Below are positions 18,222 through 26,141 of a stretch of 64,000 nucleotides of DNA, piece by piece. Positions within the stretch are counted from its first letter, which is position 1; every line of letters starts with the position of its first letter. The DNA is taken from positions 248,001 to 312,000 of the forward strand of contig NZ_JAATOV010000006.1 in the NCBI RefSeq assembly GCF_011806425.1, in the 5' to 3' direction. Under the pieces are notes generated by a model that did not search any database, was not told the origin of the DNA, and saw nothing but the letters and a program-made list of their open reading frames with translations. Source of the DNA: Thalassospira lucentensis (GTDB lineage: Bacteria > Pseudomonadota > Alphaproteobacteria > Rhodospirillales > Thalassospiraceae). Position numbers and translations under genes: made by a program.

Positions 18222-19501
18222 TGCTTATTTTGATCGCAGTTCTGTTTACAGTTTTCCTAATCCTTGGAATGCCGGTTGCCTTTTCGTTGGCACTTGCATC
18301 CATTCCCGTCTTTGTCGTTAGTGGCGCGATGCCGCCAACGGTCGTGATCCAGAAAATGGTCACTGCGACCCAAAGCTTCCCGCTTTTGGCGGTGCCGTTC
18401 TTTATTCTTGCCGGTAACCTGATGAATGTCACCGGCATTACCCAGCGTTTGATCAAATTTGCCACATTGCTAACCGGCTGGATGGCCGGTGGTTTGGCCC
18501 AGGTTTCCATCGTGCTGAGTTTCATGATGGGCGGTATTTCCGGATCGGCCGTTGCGGATGCATCAATGGAAGCACGCTTGCTCGGCCCCAGCATGATCAA
18601 GCAAGGATATTCCAAGGCAACAACGGCGGCCATTCTGGCGTTTGGGTCGGTCATTACCGCGACCATTCCGCCAAGCATCGGTTTGATCCTGTTTGGCTTT
18701 GTCAACGAAGTCTCGATCGGGCGCTTGTTCCTTGCGGGTGTTTTGCCCGGTATTTTCCTGACCATCGTTTTAATGATTACGTCATGGTTGGTGGCTCATA
18801 AAAAGGGTTATAAGCCCGACCTTCCCAAAGTCCCCAGCGGCAAAGAGCTTTTTTCAAGTTTTACCGAAAGCATCTGGGCACTGGCGTTTCCGGTAATTTT
18901 GATCGTCGGGTTCCGGTTTGGTCTGTTTACCGCGACCGAAGCCGGTGCATTCCTTGTGTTTTATGCGCTGTGTGTTGGGTTCTTTGTTTACCGCGAACTT
19001 GATTTCAAAAGGCTGTGCGACGCCGTCTCAAGTTCGATTTCCGATTTGGGAATGGTGATGTTGCTGATCATCATGGCCGCTGTTCTTGGCTATGCCATGA
19101 CCATCGAACGTGCCCCGCAGCAAATTACAGAATTTGTCACGACATTGACGGAAAACCCGACGCTGATTTTGATGCTGGTGGTGGCCGTGTTGGTGATCAG
19201 TGGCATGTTCCTCGAAGGGGCAGCGAACATCCTTTTGGTAACACCGATTGTGATGCCTGTTTTGGTCAGTGCGGGCTATGACCCGGTTCATATGGGCATC
19301 TTGATTGTCACATTGATCAATTTTGGTGGGTTAACACCGCCGGTCGGCGTGATCATGTTTACGGTGTGTGGGATTTTGGATGTGAAGACAGGGGCTTATA
19401 GCCGTGCTTCCATCCCGTTTTTCATCGCAATGATATTATTCTTTGTTTTGATGGCCGCGATCCCAAGCTTGACGTTGATCTTGCCCAACACATTGATGTA
19501 A
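18221..19501 (+). CDS. TRAP transporter large permease subunit (DctM)
   Basis: The 426-residue protein has about twelve hydrophobic helices and DctM signatures: MGGISGSAVADASMEARLLGP near residue 105, TIPPSIGLILFGF, and the second-half NFGGLTPPVGVIMFTVCGI. It is the sodium-driven transport subunit, and its length is normal for the family. The start overlaps the dctQ stop, so translation is coupled. The GntR gene follows 54 bp after. Confidence 0.95.
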   Translation: MLILIAVLFTVFLILGMPVAFSLALASIPVFVVSGAMPPTVVIQKMVTATQSFPLLAVPFFILAGNLMNVTGITQRLIKFATLLTGWMAGGLAQVSIVLSFMMGGISGSAVADASMEARLLGPSMIKQGYSKATTAAILAFGSVITATIPPSIGLILFGFVNEVSIGRLFLAGVLPGIFLTIVLMITSWLVAHKKGYKPDLPKVPSGKELFSSFTESIWALAFPVILIVGFRFGLFTATEAGAFLVFYALCVGFFVYRELDFKRLCDAVSSSISDLGMVMLLIIMAAVLGYAMTIERAPQQITEFVTTLTENPTLILMLVVAVLVISGMFLEGAANILLVTPIVMPVLVSAGYDPVHMGILIVTLINFGGLTPPVGVIMFTVCGILDVKTGAYSRASIPFFIAMILFFVLMAAIPSLTLILPNTLM

Positions 19502-19555
19502 TCGGTGACCTAGGAAATTCAGGCATCAAAAGATTGCCAAGGAGATAGATCGAAC

Positions 19556-20272
19556 ATGAAGACTTCTATGGGCGGGTTGATTGCCGTGCAAGGGACTGGG
19601 ATTAAAACCAATGCCCATGTTCCTGCCTCTGCCCTGGTATATGAAGAAATCAGACGACAGATTGTTTCCTTGGCCCTTTTGCCTGAAACAACGCTTGTAC
19701 GTGCGGAGCTGGCTGACAGTTTCAGTGTCAGCCAGTCCCCCGTCCGCGAAGCCATCATGCGCCTTGAACAGGACGGATTGGTGGTGTCTTATCCGCAGTC
19801 GCGAACGGTCGTGACAAAGATTGATGTTGCGCGCATTCGCGAAGAACATTTCTTGCGCGTTGCTGCCGAATGCGAAGCGGTTCGCCAATTGGCTGAAACC
19901 AAGGATTCAGCAGCCGTGATCAAGGCCAAGGGTATTGTCAAAATGCAAGAAGCACTGGTTGGCGATATCGAACAGATTGATCTGTTCAAGCAGCTTGATG
20001 AAAGCTTCCACGCTGCCCTTTTTGATGGGGTAAATCAGTCCAACCTGCATTTGCAGATTACAGCACGCAGTGGGCATCTCGAACGGGTGAGAAGCCTGGA
20101 TTTACCACGCGCAGGCAAAATGTTTTCGGTTTTAGAAGGCCACAAGGCAGTTATTGATGCCATCCAAGCTGGCGATGGCTATGGCGCGACCACCCAAATG
20201 CGAAAGCACCTTTCTGGGACGATGGAACGCTTGCCCCAGATCATCGAAGAAAACAAAGAACTGTTTTCCTAA
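19556..20272 (+). CDS. GntR-family regulator with FCD domain
   Basis: A 238-residue regulator. The winged helix spans ASALVYEEIRRQIVSLALLP to SVSQSPVREAIMRLEQDGLV (residues 23-75), the GntR signature. The C-terminal all-helical FCD domain shows the metal/ligand-binding pattern (D..FH around LDESFHAALF, later H residues in GHLERVR and EGHKAVIDAI). AAGGAGA precedes the ATG at 10 bp. It is the last gene of the TRAP operon and probably represses it, releasing when the imported carboxylate or its metabolite binds. The large palindrome before dctP is a candidate site. Confidence 0.92.
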   Translation: MKTSMGGLIAVQGTGIKTNAHVPASALVYEEIRRQIVSLALLPETTLVRAELADSFSVSQSPVREAIMRLEQDGLVVSYPQSRTVVTKIDVARIREEHFLRVAAECEAVRQLAETKDSAAVIKAKGIVKMQEALVGDIEQIDLFKQLDESFHAALFDGVNQSNLHLQITARSGHLERVRSLDLPRAGKMFSVLEGHKAVIDAIQAGDGYGATTQMRKHLSGTMERLPQIIEENKELFS

Positions 20273-20311
20273 CCGTTCATTTCCCAGAAGTTTTGCCCAG
20301 ACCGATAACGT

Positions 20312-20941
20312 TTATTCCGGTGTTGTTTGGTGTCGGGCCAAAAACCGGTCGATTTCCCTTTTTGCGGGGGGCTGGCCGGTGAAAACCTCAACATATTCGG
20401 GAATGCGTTTAAGCCGCGTTTCTAGGTCTTCTTGTGTCTGCATCGAAATATAGCCGATCTGAACAAGGTAGATCGTGCGTGCACGGACATCTGCCTGCTG
20501 TTCTGAATGGCCGAACTTCACAAACATGCGCGATAGGGCCGAAAGACGTTCGTGATCTGCATTCTGGATTTCTTGTAAGATTTCCGGGGATTGCAGCGCC
20601 CAGCTTCGGACCGCAAATTCGAACTGCGAATCAAAAAGATCGTCATTCAGCCAACAATCCGTGACGTTTAGCATCGCTTCGGTCACTGTTTCGGCATAGG
20701 CGGTGGTTTGTTTGATGACATTCCCGGTGTTCTTTTCGCGCCACAGCGAAATCAGGGCATCAAGCAGCGCCTGACGATCCTTGAAAAACCAATAAAAGCT
20801 TGTCCGCGATAGATTAAGCTTTTTGGCAAGAAGCTGAATTTTGACGCTCTCAACGCCGGTTTCAAGCAGGGCGTCATACGCCGCCGTCAGCCAGACATCC
20901 GCGGAGCCACGCCAGCCGCCGCTGTTCATTTGTTGTTCCAT
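20312..20941 (-). CDS. TetR-family regulator
   Basis: A 209-residue TetR protein. The N-terminal helix-turn-helix reads SVKIQLLAKKLNLSRTSFYWFFKDRQALLDALI (about 33-65), typical apart from SFYWFF in the recognition helix. The remainder is a helical ligand-binding domain. It converges on the GntR gene with a 39 bp gap and is divergent from the flavoenzyme gene at 21090, which is its likely target. The 148 bp divergent region has a TTGACA promoter for the enzyme but no obvious long palindrome. Confidence 0.9.
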   Translation of the reverse strand: MEQQMNSGGWRGSADVWLTAAYDALLETGVESVKIQLLAKKLNLSRTSFYWFFKDRQALLDALISLWREKNTGNVIKQTTAYAETVTEAMLNVTDCWLNDDLFDSQFEFAVRSWALQSPEILQEIQNADHERLSALSRMFVKFGHSEQQADVRARTIYLVQIGYISMQTQEDLETRLKRIPEYVEVFTGQPPAKREIDRFLARHQTTPE

Positions 20942-21025
20942 GAAAAGGCATTTACCAAATTAACGAGAAAGCGGCAAGCAAGCTCAGCATTGCCAATTTA
21001 GAAATATACACTAGTGATCTTAAAA

Positions 21026-21054
21026 TTGACATATCTGTACATTTGTTCTTATGG
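21026..21054 (+). promoter_or_regulatory. Candidate promoter of the flavoenzyme gene
   Basis: TTGACA (21026-21031) is followed after 17 bp by TTATGG (21049-21054), a weak -10. It lies 36 bp before the chosen ATG and inside the region divergent from the TetR gene. Confidence 0.4.
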
Positions 21055-21089
21055 TTGAGAAATGCGCGTTGGAAATTGGAGTTTCGCAA

Positions 21090-23126
21090 ATGTCCAAAGA
21101 CCCTCTTCTTCAGCCTTATCAGCTTAAGCATCTTACGCTTCGCAATCGCATCATCATGACATCCCATGAACCGGCATACCCGCAAGATGGCATGCCAAAG
21201 GAACGCTACCGCGCCTATCACGTTGAGCGCGCAAAGGGTGGGGTGGCAATGACCATGACGGCGGGGTCGGCGGCCGTATCGAAAGACAGCCCACCGGTTT
21301 TCAACAACCTTCTGGTTTATAAGGATGAGGTCGTGCCGTGGATGAAGGATATGACCGACGCCATCCACGAACAGGGTGCCGCGGTGATGATCCAACTCAC
21401 CCATTTGGGTCGGCGGACACGTTGGGACAAAGGATACTGGTTACCCGTCGTATCGCCATCGCACAAACGCGAAGCCGCCCATCGGGCATTTCCCAAAAAG
21501 ATGGAAGACTGGGATGTCGAGCGGATCATCAAGGATTATGCCGATGCCGCCGAACGCATGAAGGCGGGCGGCATGGACGGGATAGAGCTTCAAGCCTATG
21601 GCCATTTGATGGATCAGTTTTGGTCGCCTTTGACCAATGATCTTGATGGTCCATATGGCGGCAGTATGGATAATAGACTGCAATTTACATTCGATGTTTT
21701 GCGCGAAGTCCGCAAACGGGTTGGCCCCGATTTCATTGTTGGGATGCGCTATACCGCCGATGAGGATATGGAAGGCGGGCTCACCAAAGAAGACGGTCTG
21801 ACGATTTCTCAGCGCCTAAAAGACTGCGGCATGATCGATTTTCTCAACGTGATCCGTGGTCATATTGATACCGATGCCGCCTTGACCGATGTGATCCCGA
21901 TCCAAGGAATGTCAAATTCCCCGCATTTGGATTTTGCTGGCGACATCCGTGCGGCCACAAACTTTCCAACCTTTCACGCGGCAAAGATCCCCGATGTTGC
22001 AACCGCACGCCATGCGATTGCGTCGGGCAAGGTCGATATGGTCGGCATGACACGCGCCCATATTACCGACCCGCACATCGTGCGCAAAATCATCGAAAAC
22101 CGCGAAGATGATATTCGTCCCTGTGTTGGTGCGAACTATTGCCTTGATCGGATTTATCAAGGCGGATCGGCTTATTGCATTCATAACGCCGCGACGGGGC
22201 GTGAGTTGGACATGCCCCATCGTCTGGCACCGGCGCAAACCCGCAAAAAGGTCGTCATTATCGGAACTGGCCCCGCCGGGTTGGAGGCCGCGCGGGTTGC
22301 GGGCGAACGTGGCCATGATGTGGTTGTTTTCGAAGCCGCCGACAGGCCCGGTGGACAAATCCTGTTAACCGCCCAAAGCGAACGCCGAAAGGAAATGATC
22401 AGCATCATTGAATGGCGTATGAACCAGTGCGCGCAACATGACGTGACCTTCCGGTTTAATACCTGGGCAGAGGCCGATACGGTTCAGGCGGAAAATCCCG
22501 ATGTGGTCATCGTCGCAACCGGTGGCCTGCCCGATACCGAGGTGCTGTCACGTGGCAACGATCTGGTCGTTTCCTCTTGGGATATTATTTCTGGCGATGT
22601 GAAGCCGGGCAGTAATGTTTTGGTATTTGATGATGCCGGGGATCATGCGGGGCTTCAGGCGGCTGATCACATTGCGCAAACGGGCGCAAAAGTCGAAATC
22701 ATGACCCCGGACCGTTCCTTTGCCCCGGAAGTCATGGCGATGAACCTTGTTCCTTATATGCGGTCCATGCAAAAGCTTGATGTGACATTTACTGTGACAT
22801 ATCGCCTTGAAGCGGTTGAAAAAGATGGCAATCAACTTGTTGCCCATGTCGGAAGCGACTATGGCGGGGGTTCCAAGCAACGCAAAGTCGATCAGGTGGT
22901 TATCAACCACGGCACCATTCCACTTGATGATCTGTATTTTGATCTGAAACCTTTGTCGTCAAACCATGGCGAGGTGTCGCATGATCAACTGATTACGGGG
23001 GGTCCCCAATCAGTCGTGCGCAATTCTGATGGATCATTCCAACTGTTTCGGATTGGCGATGCTGTGTCTGCGCGCAATACGCATGCCGCGATTTACGATG
23101 CGCTTCGTCTGCTTAAAGACATTTAA
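21090..23126 (+). CDS. FMN/FAD, Fe-S oxidoreductase of the N-methyl amino acid demethylase type
   Basis: Start chosen at ATG 21090 behind GGAG at 8 bp, giving 678 residues. The N-terminal half is an Old Yellow Enzyme TIM barrel (LRNRIIMTSHEPAY, MIQLTHLGRR, HLMDQFWSPLTNDLDGPYGG). The C-terminal half is a nucleotide-binding domain with VVIIGTGPAGLEAARVAGERG. The order matches trimethylamine dehydrogenase, 2,4-dienoyl-CoA reductase and the bacterial N-methylproline/dimethylglycine demethylases. The Fe-S motif is RPCVGANYC, with C345, C351 and C363 present but alanine at 348 where trimethylamine dehydrogenase has Cys348. The demethylase assignment is by resemblance. The adjoining TRAP transporter and regulators suggest catabolism of an imported methylated compound. 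Confidence 0.85.
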   Translation: MSKDPLLQPYQLKHLTLRNRIIMTSHEPAYPQDGMPKERYRAYHVERAKGGVAMTMTAGSAAVSKDSPPVFNNLLVYKDEVVPWMKDMTDAIHEQGAAVMIQLTHLGRRTRWDKGYWLPVVSPSHKREAAHRAFPKKMEDWDVERIIKDYADAAERMKAGGMDGIELQAYGHLMDQFWSPLTNDLDGPYGGSMDNRLQFTFDVLREVRKRVGPDFIVGMRYTADEDMEGGLTKEDGLTISQRLKDCGMIDFLNVIRGHIDTDAALTDVIPIQGMSNSPHLDFAGDIRAATNFPTFHAAKIPDVATARHAIASGKVDMVGMTRAHITDPHIVRKIIENREDDIRPCVGANYCLDRIYQGGSAYCIHNAATGRELDMPHRLAPAQTRKKVVIIGTGPAGLEAARVAGERGHDVVVFEAADRPGGQILLTAQSERRKEMISIIEWRMNQCAQHDVTFRFNTWAEADTVQAENPDVVIVATGGLPDTEVLSRGNDLVVSSWDIISGDVKPGSNVLVFDDAGDHAGLQAADHIAQTGAKVEIMTPDRSFAPEVMAMNLVPYMRSMQKLDVTFTVTYRLEAVEKDGNQLVAHVGSDYGGGSKQRKVDQVVINHGTIPLDDLYFDLKPLSSNHGEVSHDQLITGGPQSVVRNSDGSFQLFRIGDAVSARNTHAAIYDALRLLKDI

Positions 23127-23213
23127 GACAGCGACTTTTGGCGTGCCGCAAAGCGAAAAACCGTCTGCAAATCATATGCAGGATGGTTGCAGCATTTGCG
23201 GCACGCGGGTTTG

Positions 23214-24053
23214 TCAGTTGCTTTCCTGAGCGTCCCAAACGCCCGTTTTTGCGACATTGCTGGCATAGGTACCAAATGATTTCGGTGCGCGGCCAAGAAT
23301 GCGTTGAACGTCATCGGTTGGCGCGCTGTTGCGGCCATCAAGCACCTCTGAAAACAGATAACGAATTAAGTCCCGGCCGTCGTCGGGCACACCATCCATG
23401 ACAAGTCCCATGTCGAGTTGCTCCAGCGTGATCGGGTGAAATACGATATCGCGCTTGGCCGCATTGGCGATGATGGCGGTGGCCTCGGCAAAGGTCAGGG
23501 CTTCTGCGCCGGAAAGGGTATAGTTTTTACCGATGTGGGCTGGGTTCAGAAGGGCTTCGACCGCGCAATCGGCGATATCATCGGTGTCAATAAACGGCTC
23601 TGGCGTGTTGCCTGCCGGAAGGGCAAGTGTGCCTTGAATTAGGTAAGGCAGGAAAAAATCTTCGCTGAAATTTTGGAAGAACCAGTTGGCGCGCAAAATG
23701 GTCCAATCTGCACCTGATGTGCGAAGGGCGTCTTCTGCATCTTCGGCGGCTTCTTCGCCGCGACCTGATAACATTACAAGGTGTTTGACGCCGTGGCTTA
23801 CGGCACGTTTCGCAAAATCGGCAATGATTTTATCTGATCCTGGAACCGCCAGGTCGGGCTGAAACGTGACATACACCGCATCAATATTAGGAAGAACGGC
23901 ATCCCAAGTATCAGGCTTTGTCCAATCAAAGGCGGGGGTGGTGCTGCGTGAAACGGCAACAACTGAATGGCCAAGCTTTTGAAGTTTTTCGGCGACGCGA
24001 CGGCCGGTTTTGGCGGTTGCACCAAGAACAAGAAAGCGCGGCTTTTGTGACAT
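23214..24053 (-). CDS. NmrA-like NAD(P)-binding protein (atypical SDR)
   Basis: The 279-residue protein opens with PRFLVLGATAKTGRRVAEKLQKLGHSV, a Rossmann GxTxxxGxxV fingerprint. It continues as an NmrA/QOR2-type short-chain dehydrogenase-like fold (HLVMLSGRGEE, WTILRANWFFQNF). The usual YxxxK catalytic pair of classical SDRs is absent, as expected for this subgroup. Members act as quinone reductases or redox sensors. It is divergent from a TetR gene, and a clear palindromic operator lies between them, so it is almost certainly the regulator's target. Confidence 0.87.
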   Translation of the reverse strand: MSQKPRFLVLGATAKTGRRVAEKLQKLGHSVVAVSRSTTPAFDWTKPDTWDAVLPNIDAVYVTFQPDLAVPGSDKIIADFAKRAVSHGVKHLVMLSGRGEEAAEDAEDALRTSGADWTILRANWFFQNFSEDFFLPYLIQGTLALPAGNTPEPFIDTDDIADCAVEALLNPAHIGKNYTLSGAEALTFAEATAIIANAAKRDIVFHPITLEQLDMGLVMDGVPDDGRDLIRYLFSEVLDGRNSAPTDDVQRILGRAPKSFGTYASNVAKTGVWDAQESN

Positions 24054-24083
24054 ATTACAAATCTCCTGAGGAAAGGTTATGAA

Positions 24084-24114
24084 TGTGAGTAATCCTCACA
24101 TTTGCCAAATGTGA
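24084..24114. promoter_or_regulatory. Double palindrome, probable TetR operator
   Basis: TGTGAGTAATCCTCACA (24084-24100) is a perfect inverted repeat with a 5-bp centre. Overlapping it, TCACATTTGCCAAATGTGA (24096-24114) is a 19-bp palindrome broken only at its central base. They lie 31-61 bp upstream of the NmrA-like gene and about 100-150 bp before the TetR gene. This is the layout of tandem dimer sites for an autoregulated TetR repressor. Confidence 0.75.
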
Positions 24115-24237
24115 TAAATCCTCGTATTTTATTCGTCAAGAGATTCGATGAATGACAGGTTGTTGATGCTTGGCTAAAACCGATACGATCAACTGGTCAA
24201 AACAGGACGTAACCATTTGCCCGATAACGCAAAAAAG

Positions 24238-24846
24238 ATGCGCCGCGCACCGACACAAAAAAGAAGCCGCGAACGTGTGCAAAACATCCTGAAGGTGGCA
24301 TGTGATTTAATCGCGGCACAGGGAAGTGACGGCATGAAGATGGGGGAACTGGCGCAAAAGGCCGGAGTCTCCATCGGATCGCTGTATCAATATTTTCCCG
24401 ACAAGGCATCGGTCATTCATGCGCTTGCCGATCGCTATAACGATGAATCGCGCCATTGCATCGAAGAAGCCTTTTCGCAGGTGACTTCCGGCCAGACTTT
24501 GATCACGGCATTTGATCAACTGATCGATATCTATTTCGACCTGTTTTTGGCCGAGCCGGTGATTTGCGATATTTGGACAGGGACGCAAGCCGATAAAACC
24601 CTGCGTGATATGGAACTTGAAGTCAGTCGTGAAAATGGCGCACTGCTGGCCCGGAAAATTACGCAGCTTCGCGGCGATCAAACCATTCAGGCATCGGTTT
24701 CGGCGCGCTGTTTGCTAATTATGAATATGGGCGAAGCCACCATGCGATTGGCAATTTCTGTCCCCTTGGAAGAGGGACGCGAAATCGTTGCCAGTTACAA
24801 GCGCATGGTGCGCAGTGAAATCACCGATATGCTTGGCGCAAAATAG
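24238..24846 (+). CDS. TetR-family regulator
   Basis: A TetR protein of 202 residues from ATG 24238. A TTG at 24217 in the same frame, with AGGA 10 bp upstream, would add seven residues, and the choice is open. The HTH reads MKMGELAQKAGVSIGSLYQYFPDKASVIHAL, close to the family consensus. The C-terminal helices form a ligand pocket. It is divergent from the NmrA-like reductase and converges with the EAL gene. The shared operator at 24084-24114 implies repression of the reductase and of itself, probably relieved by a quinone or electrophile, though the ligand is not deducible. Confidence 0.92.
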   Translation: MRRAPTQKRSRERVQNILKVACDLIAAQGSDGMKMGELAQKAGVSIGSLYQYFPDKASVIHALADRYNDESRHCIEEAFSQVTSGQTLITAFDQLIDIYFDLFLAEPVICDIWTGTQADKTLRDMELEVSRENGALLARKITQLRGDQTIQASVSARCLLIMNMGEATMRLAISVPLEEGREIVASYKRMVRSEITDMLGAK

Positions 24847-24879
24847 AATTTCGGGACGTCACCCTTGGTTCAAGCCTTG

Positions 24880-25950
24880 CTATGCCGTCGGTGACTTAAA
24901 GGGCTGGGGGCTCGGTCGTCCAAGCAGGAAACCTTGGACATAATCGACTTTGTGCTCGGCCAGGAATTCAAGTTCTTCCTGACGTTCAATACCCTCGGCG
25001 ACGACTTCTATGCCAAGCTGTTTGGCAAGATCAATCAACTTGCTCACGATGGCCTGTTTGTAGCTGTCATGATCAACATGATCGATCAGCTCGCGGTCAA
25101 TTTTGATAATGTCCGGACGCAGATCCGGCAGCATATTCAACGTCGAATAGCCCGATCCGATATCATCAAGGGCCACTCTAAATCCGGAATCTCGGTACGA
25201 TCTCAGGATGGTGCCAAGGTGGGCTGTGCTGCGGATTTTCTCGGTTTCGATAACTTCAAAAATGACGTTGTTACGATCAAGCCCGCATTCTTCGACCACG
25301 TCAATGGTTGAGCGCAGGCAAAAATCCGGGTCATAGATTGAACTTGGCGTAAAGTTGATAAACAGGTTGCCATCCACCTTGGCCTGATGGGCATTGCGCA
25401 CGTTTGCAGCGCGTGCCGCCCGGTCAAGTTGGAACAGCAATGTCGCGGAATGTGCTGCACCAAACAGCACCCCGGGACTTATTTCGCTTCCATCGGGGGC
25501 AACCCCGCGCAAAAGACATTCATGCCCGTATGGCGTTGTCAGGTCATTGATCGGAAAGATCGGTTGAAAGGCCGAATTAAGTCGGTTTTCACGCAAAAGA
25601 TCGCCAAGCCATTCTGCGCCAAGTGCTGCACGGATCGCGCTTAAACTTGTGATGCGGCCAATATCGTCAATTTCTGGTGACGTGTTTGGCGCCATAATCA
25701 GGGCTTTGGTTTCAGACAATTCTTCGGGCAGCAGGTCTTTGGAAACTGCGTCAATCAGGTCGCGAAATCCCGGACGGGAATAGTTGATTGTTAATGTGAC
25801 GGCGGACTCTGTTTTGGACACCGGCAGATTGATCAACTTGGCGGCGGCCAGGATCTTGCCCGTAACGTGTGCGACCGGTGGCCACAAAAACAACTGGCCT
25901 TCTTTCGGGGTCGTTTCCGGAATGGAATCACACTTTGGGCAATAGGTCAT
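24880..25950 (-). CDS. EAL-domain cyclic-di-GMP phosphodiesterase
   Basis: A 356-residue soluble protein. A CxxC pair (C4, C7) opens the sequence, and residues 20-115 form an unassigned N-terminal domain. The EAL domain spans about 120-350. Its namesake motif is ECL (144-146), a tolerated variant. The metal and catalytic residues are present: N199, E232, D262/D263 in LDDIGSGYS, K283, E319 in VAEGIE, and Q339 in QGFLLGRP. It is therefore likely to be an active phosphodiesterase cleaving c-di-GMP to pGpG. The next gene upstream on this strand encodes a class III cyclase, so second-messenger functions cluster here. Confidence 0.93.
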   Translation of the reverse strand: MTYCPKCDSIPETTPKEGQLFLWPPVAHVTGKILAAAKLINLPVSKTESAVTLTINYSRPGFRDLIDAVSKDLLPEELSETKALIMAPNTSPEIDDIGRITSLSAIRAALGAEWLGDLLRENRLNSAFQPIFPINDLTTPYGHECLLRGVAPDGSEISPGVLFGAAHSATLLFQLDRAARAANVRNAHQAKVDGNLFINFTPSSIYDPDFCLRSTIDVVEECGLDRNNVIFEVIETEKIRSTAHLGTILRSYRDSGFRVALDDIGSGYSTLNMLPDLRPDIIKIDRELIDHVDHDSYKQAIVSKLIDLAKQLGIEVVAEGIERQEELEFLAEHKVDYVQGFLLGRPSPQPFKSPTA

Positions 25951-26141
25951 CTGGTTCGCTCCGGCATCGTTTGCCCGTAAGAGATTGAAAGAAAATACAG
26001 ATCAGGTGGCAATTTCGCCGTGTCGCAATTGCAGTATGTGGCAATCGTTAGTGACCGTTGCGAGCCCGCAATTTCAAAAAATACTATTTTCATAGGAATA
26101 AATGACGTCATCCGCGACGTCAAACATCGGACAAAAATCAG

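Noticed and set aside
26100-26125. Repeated GACGTCA strings next to the cyclase gene
   Set aside because: Short and palindromic by chance. The resemblance to a eukaryotic CRE has no bacterial meaning.
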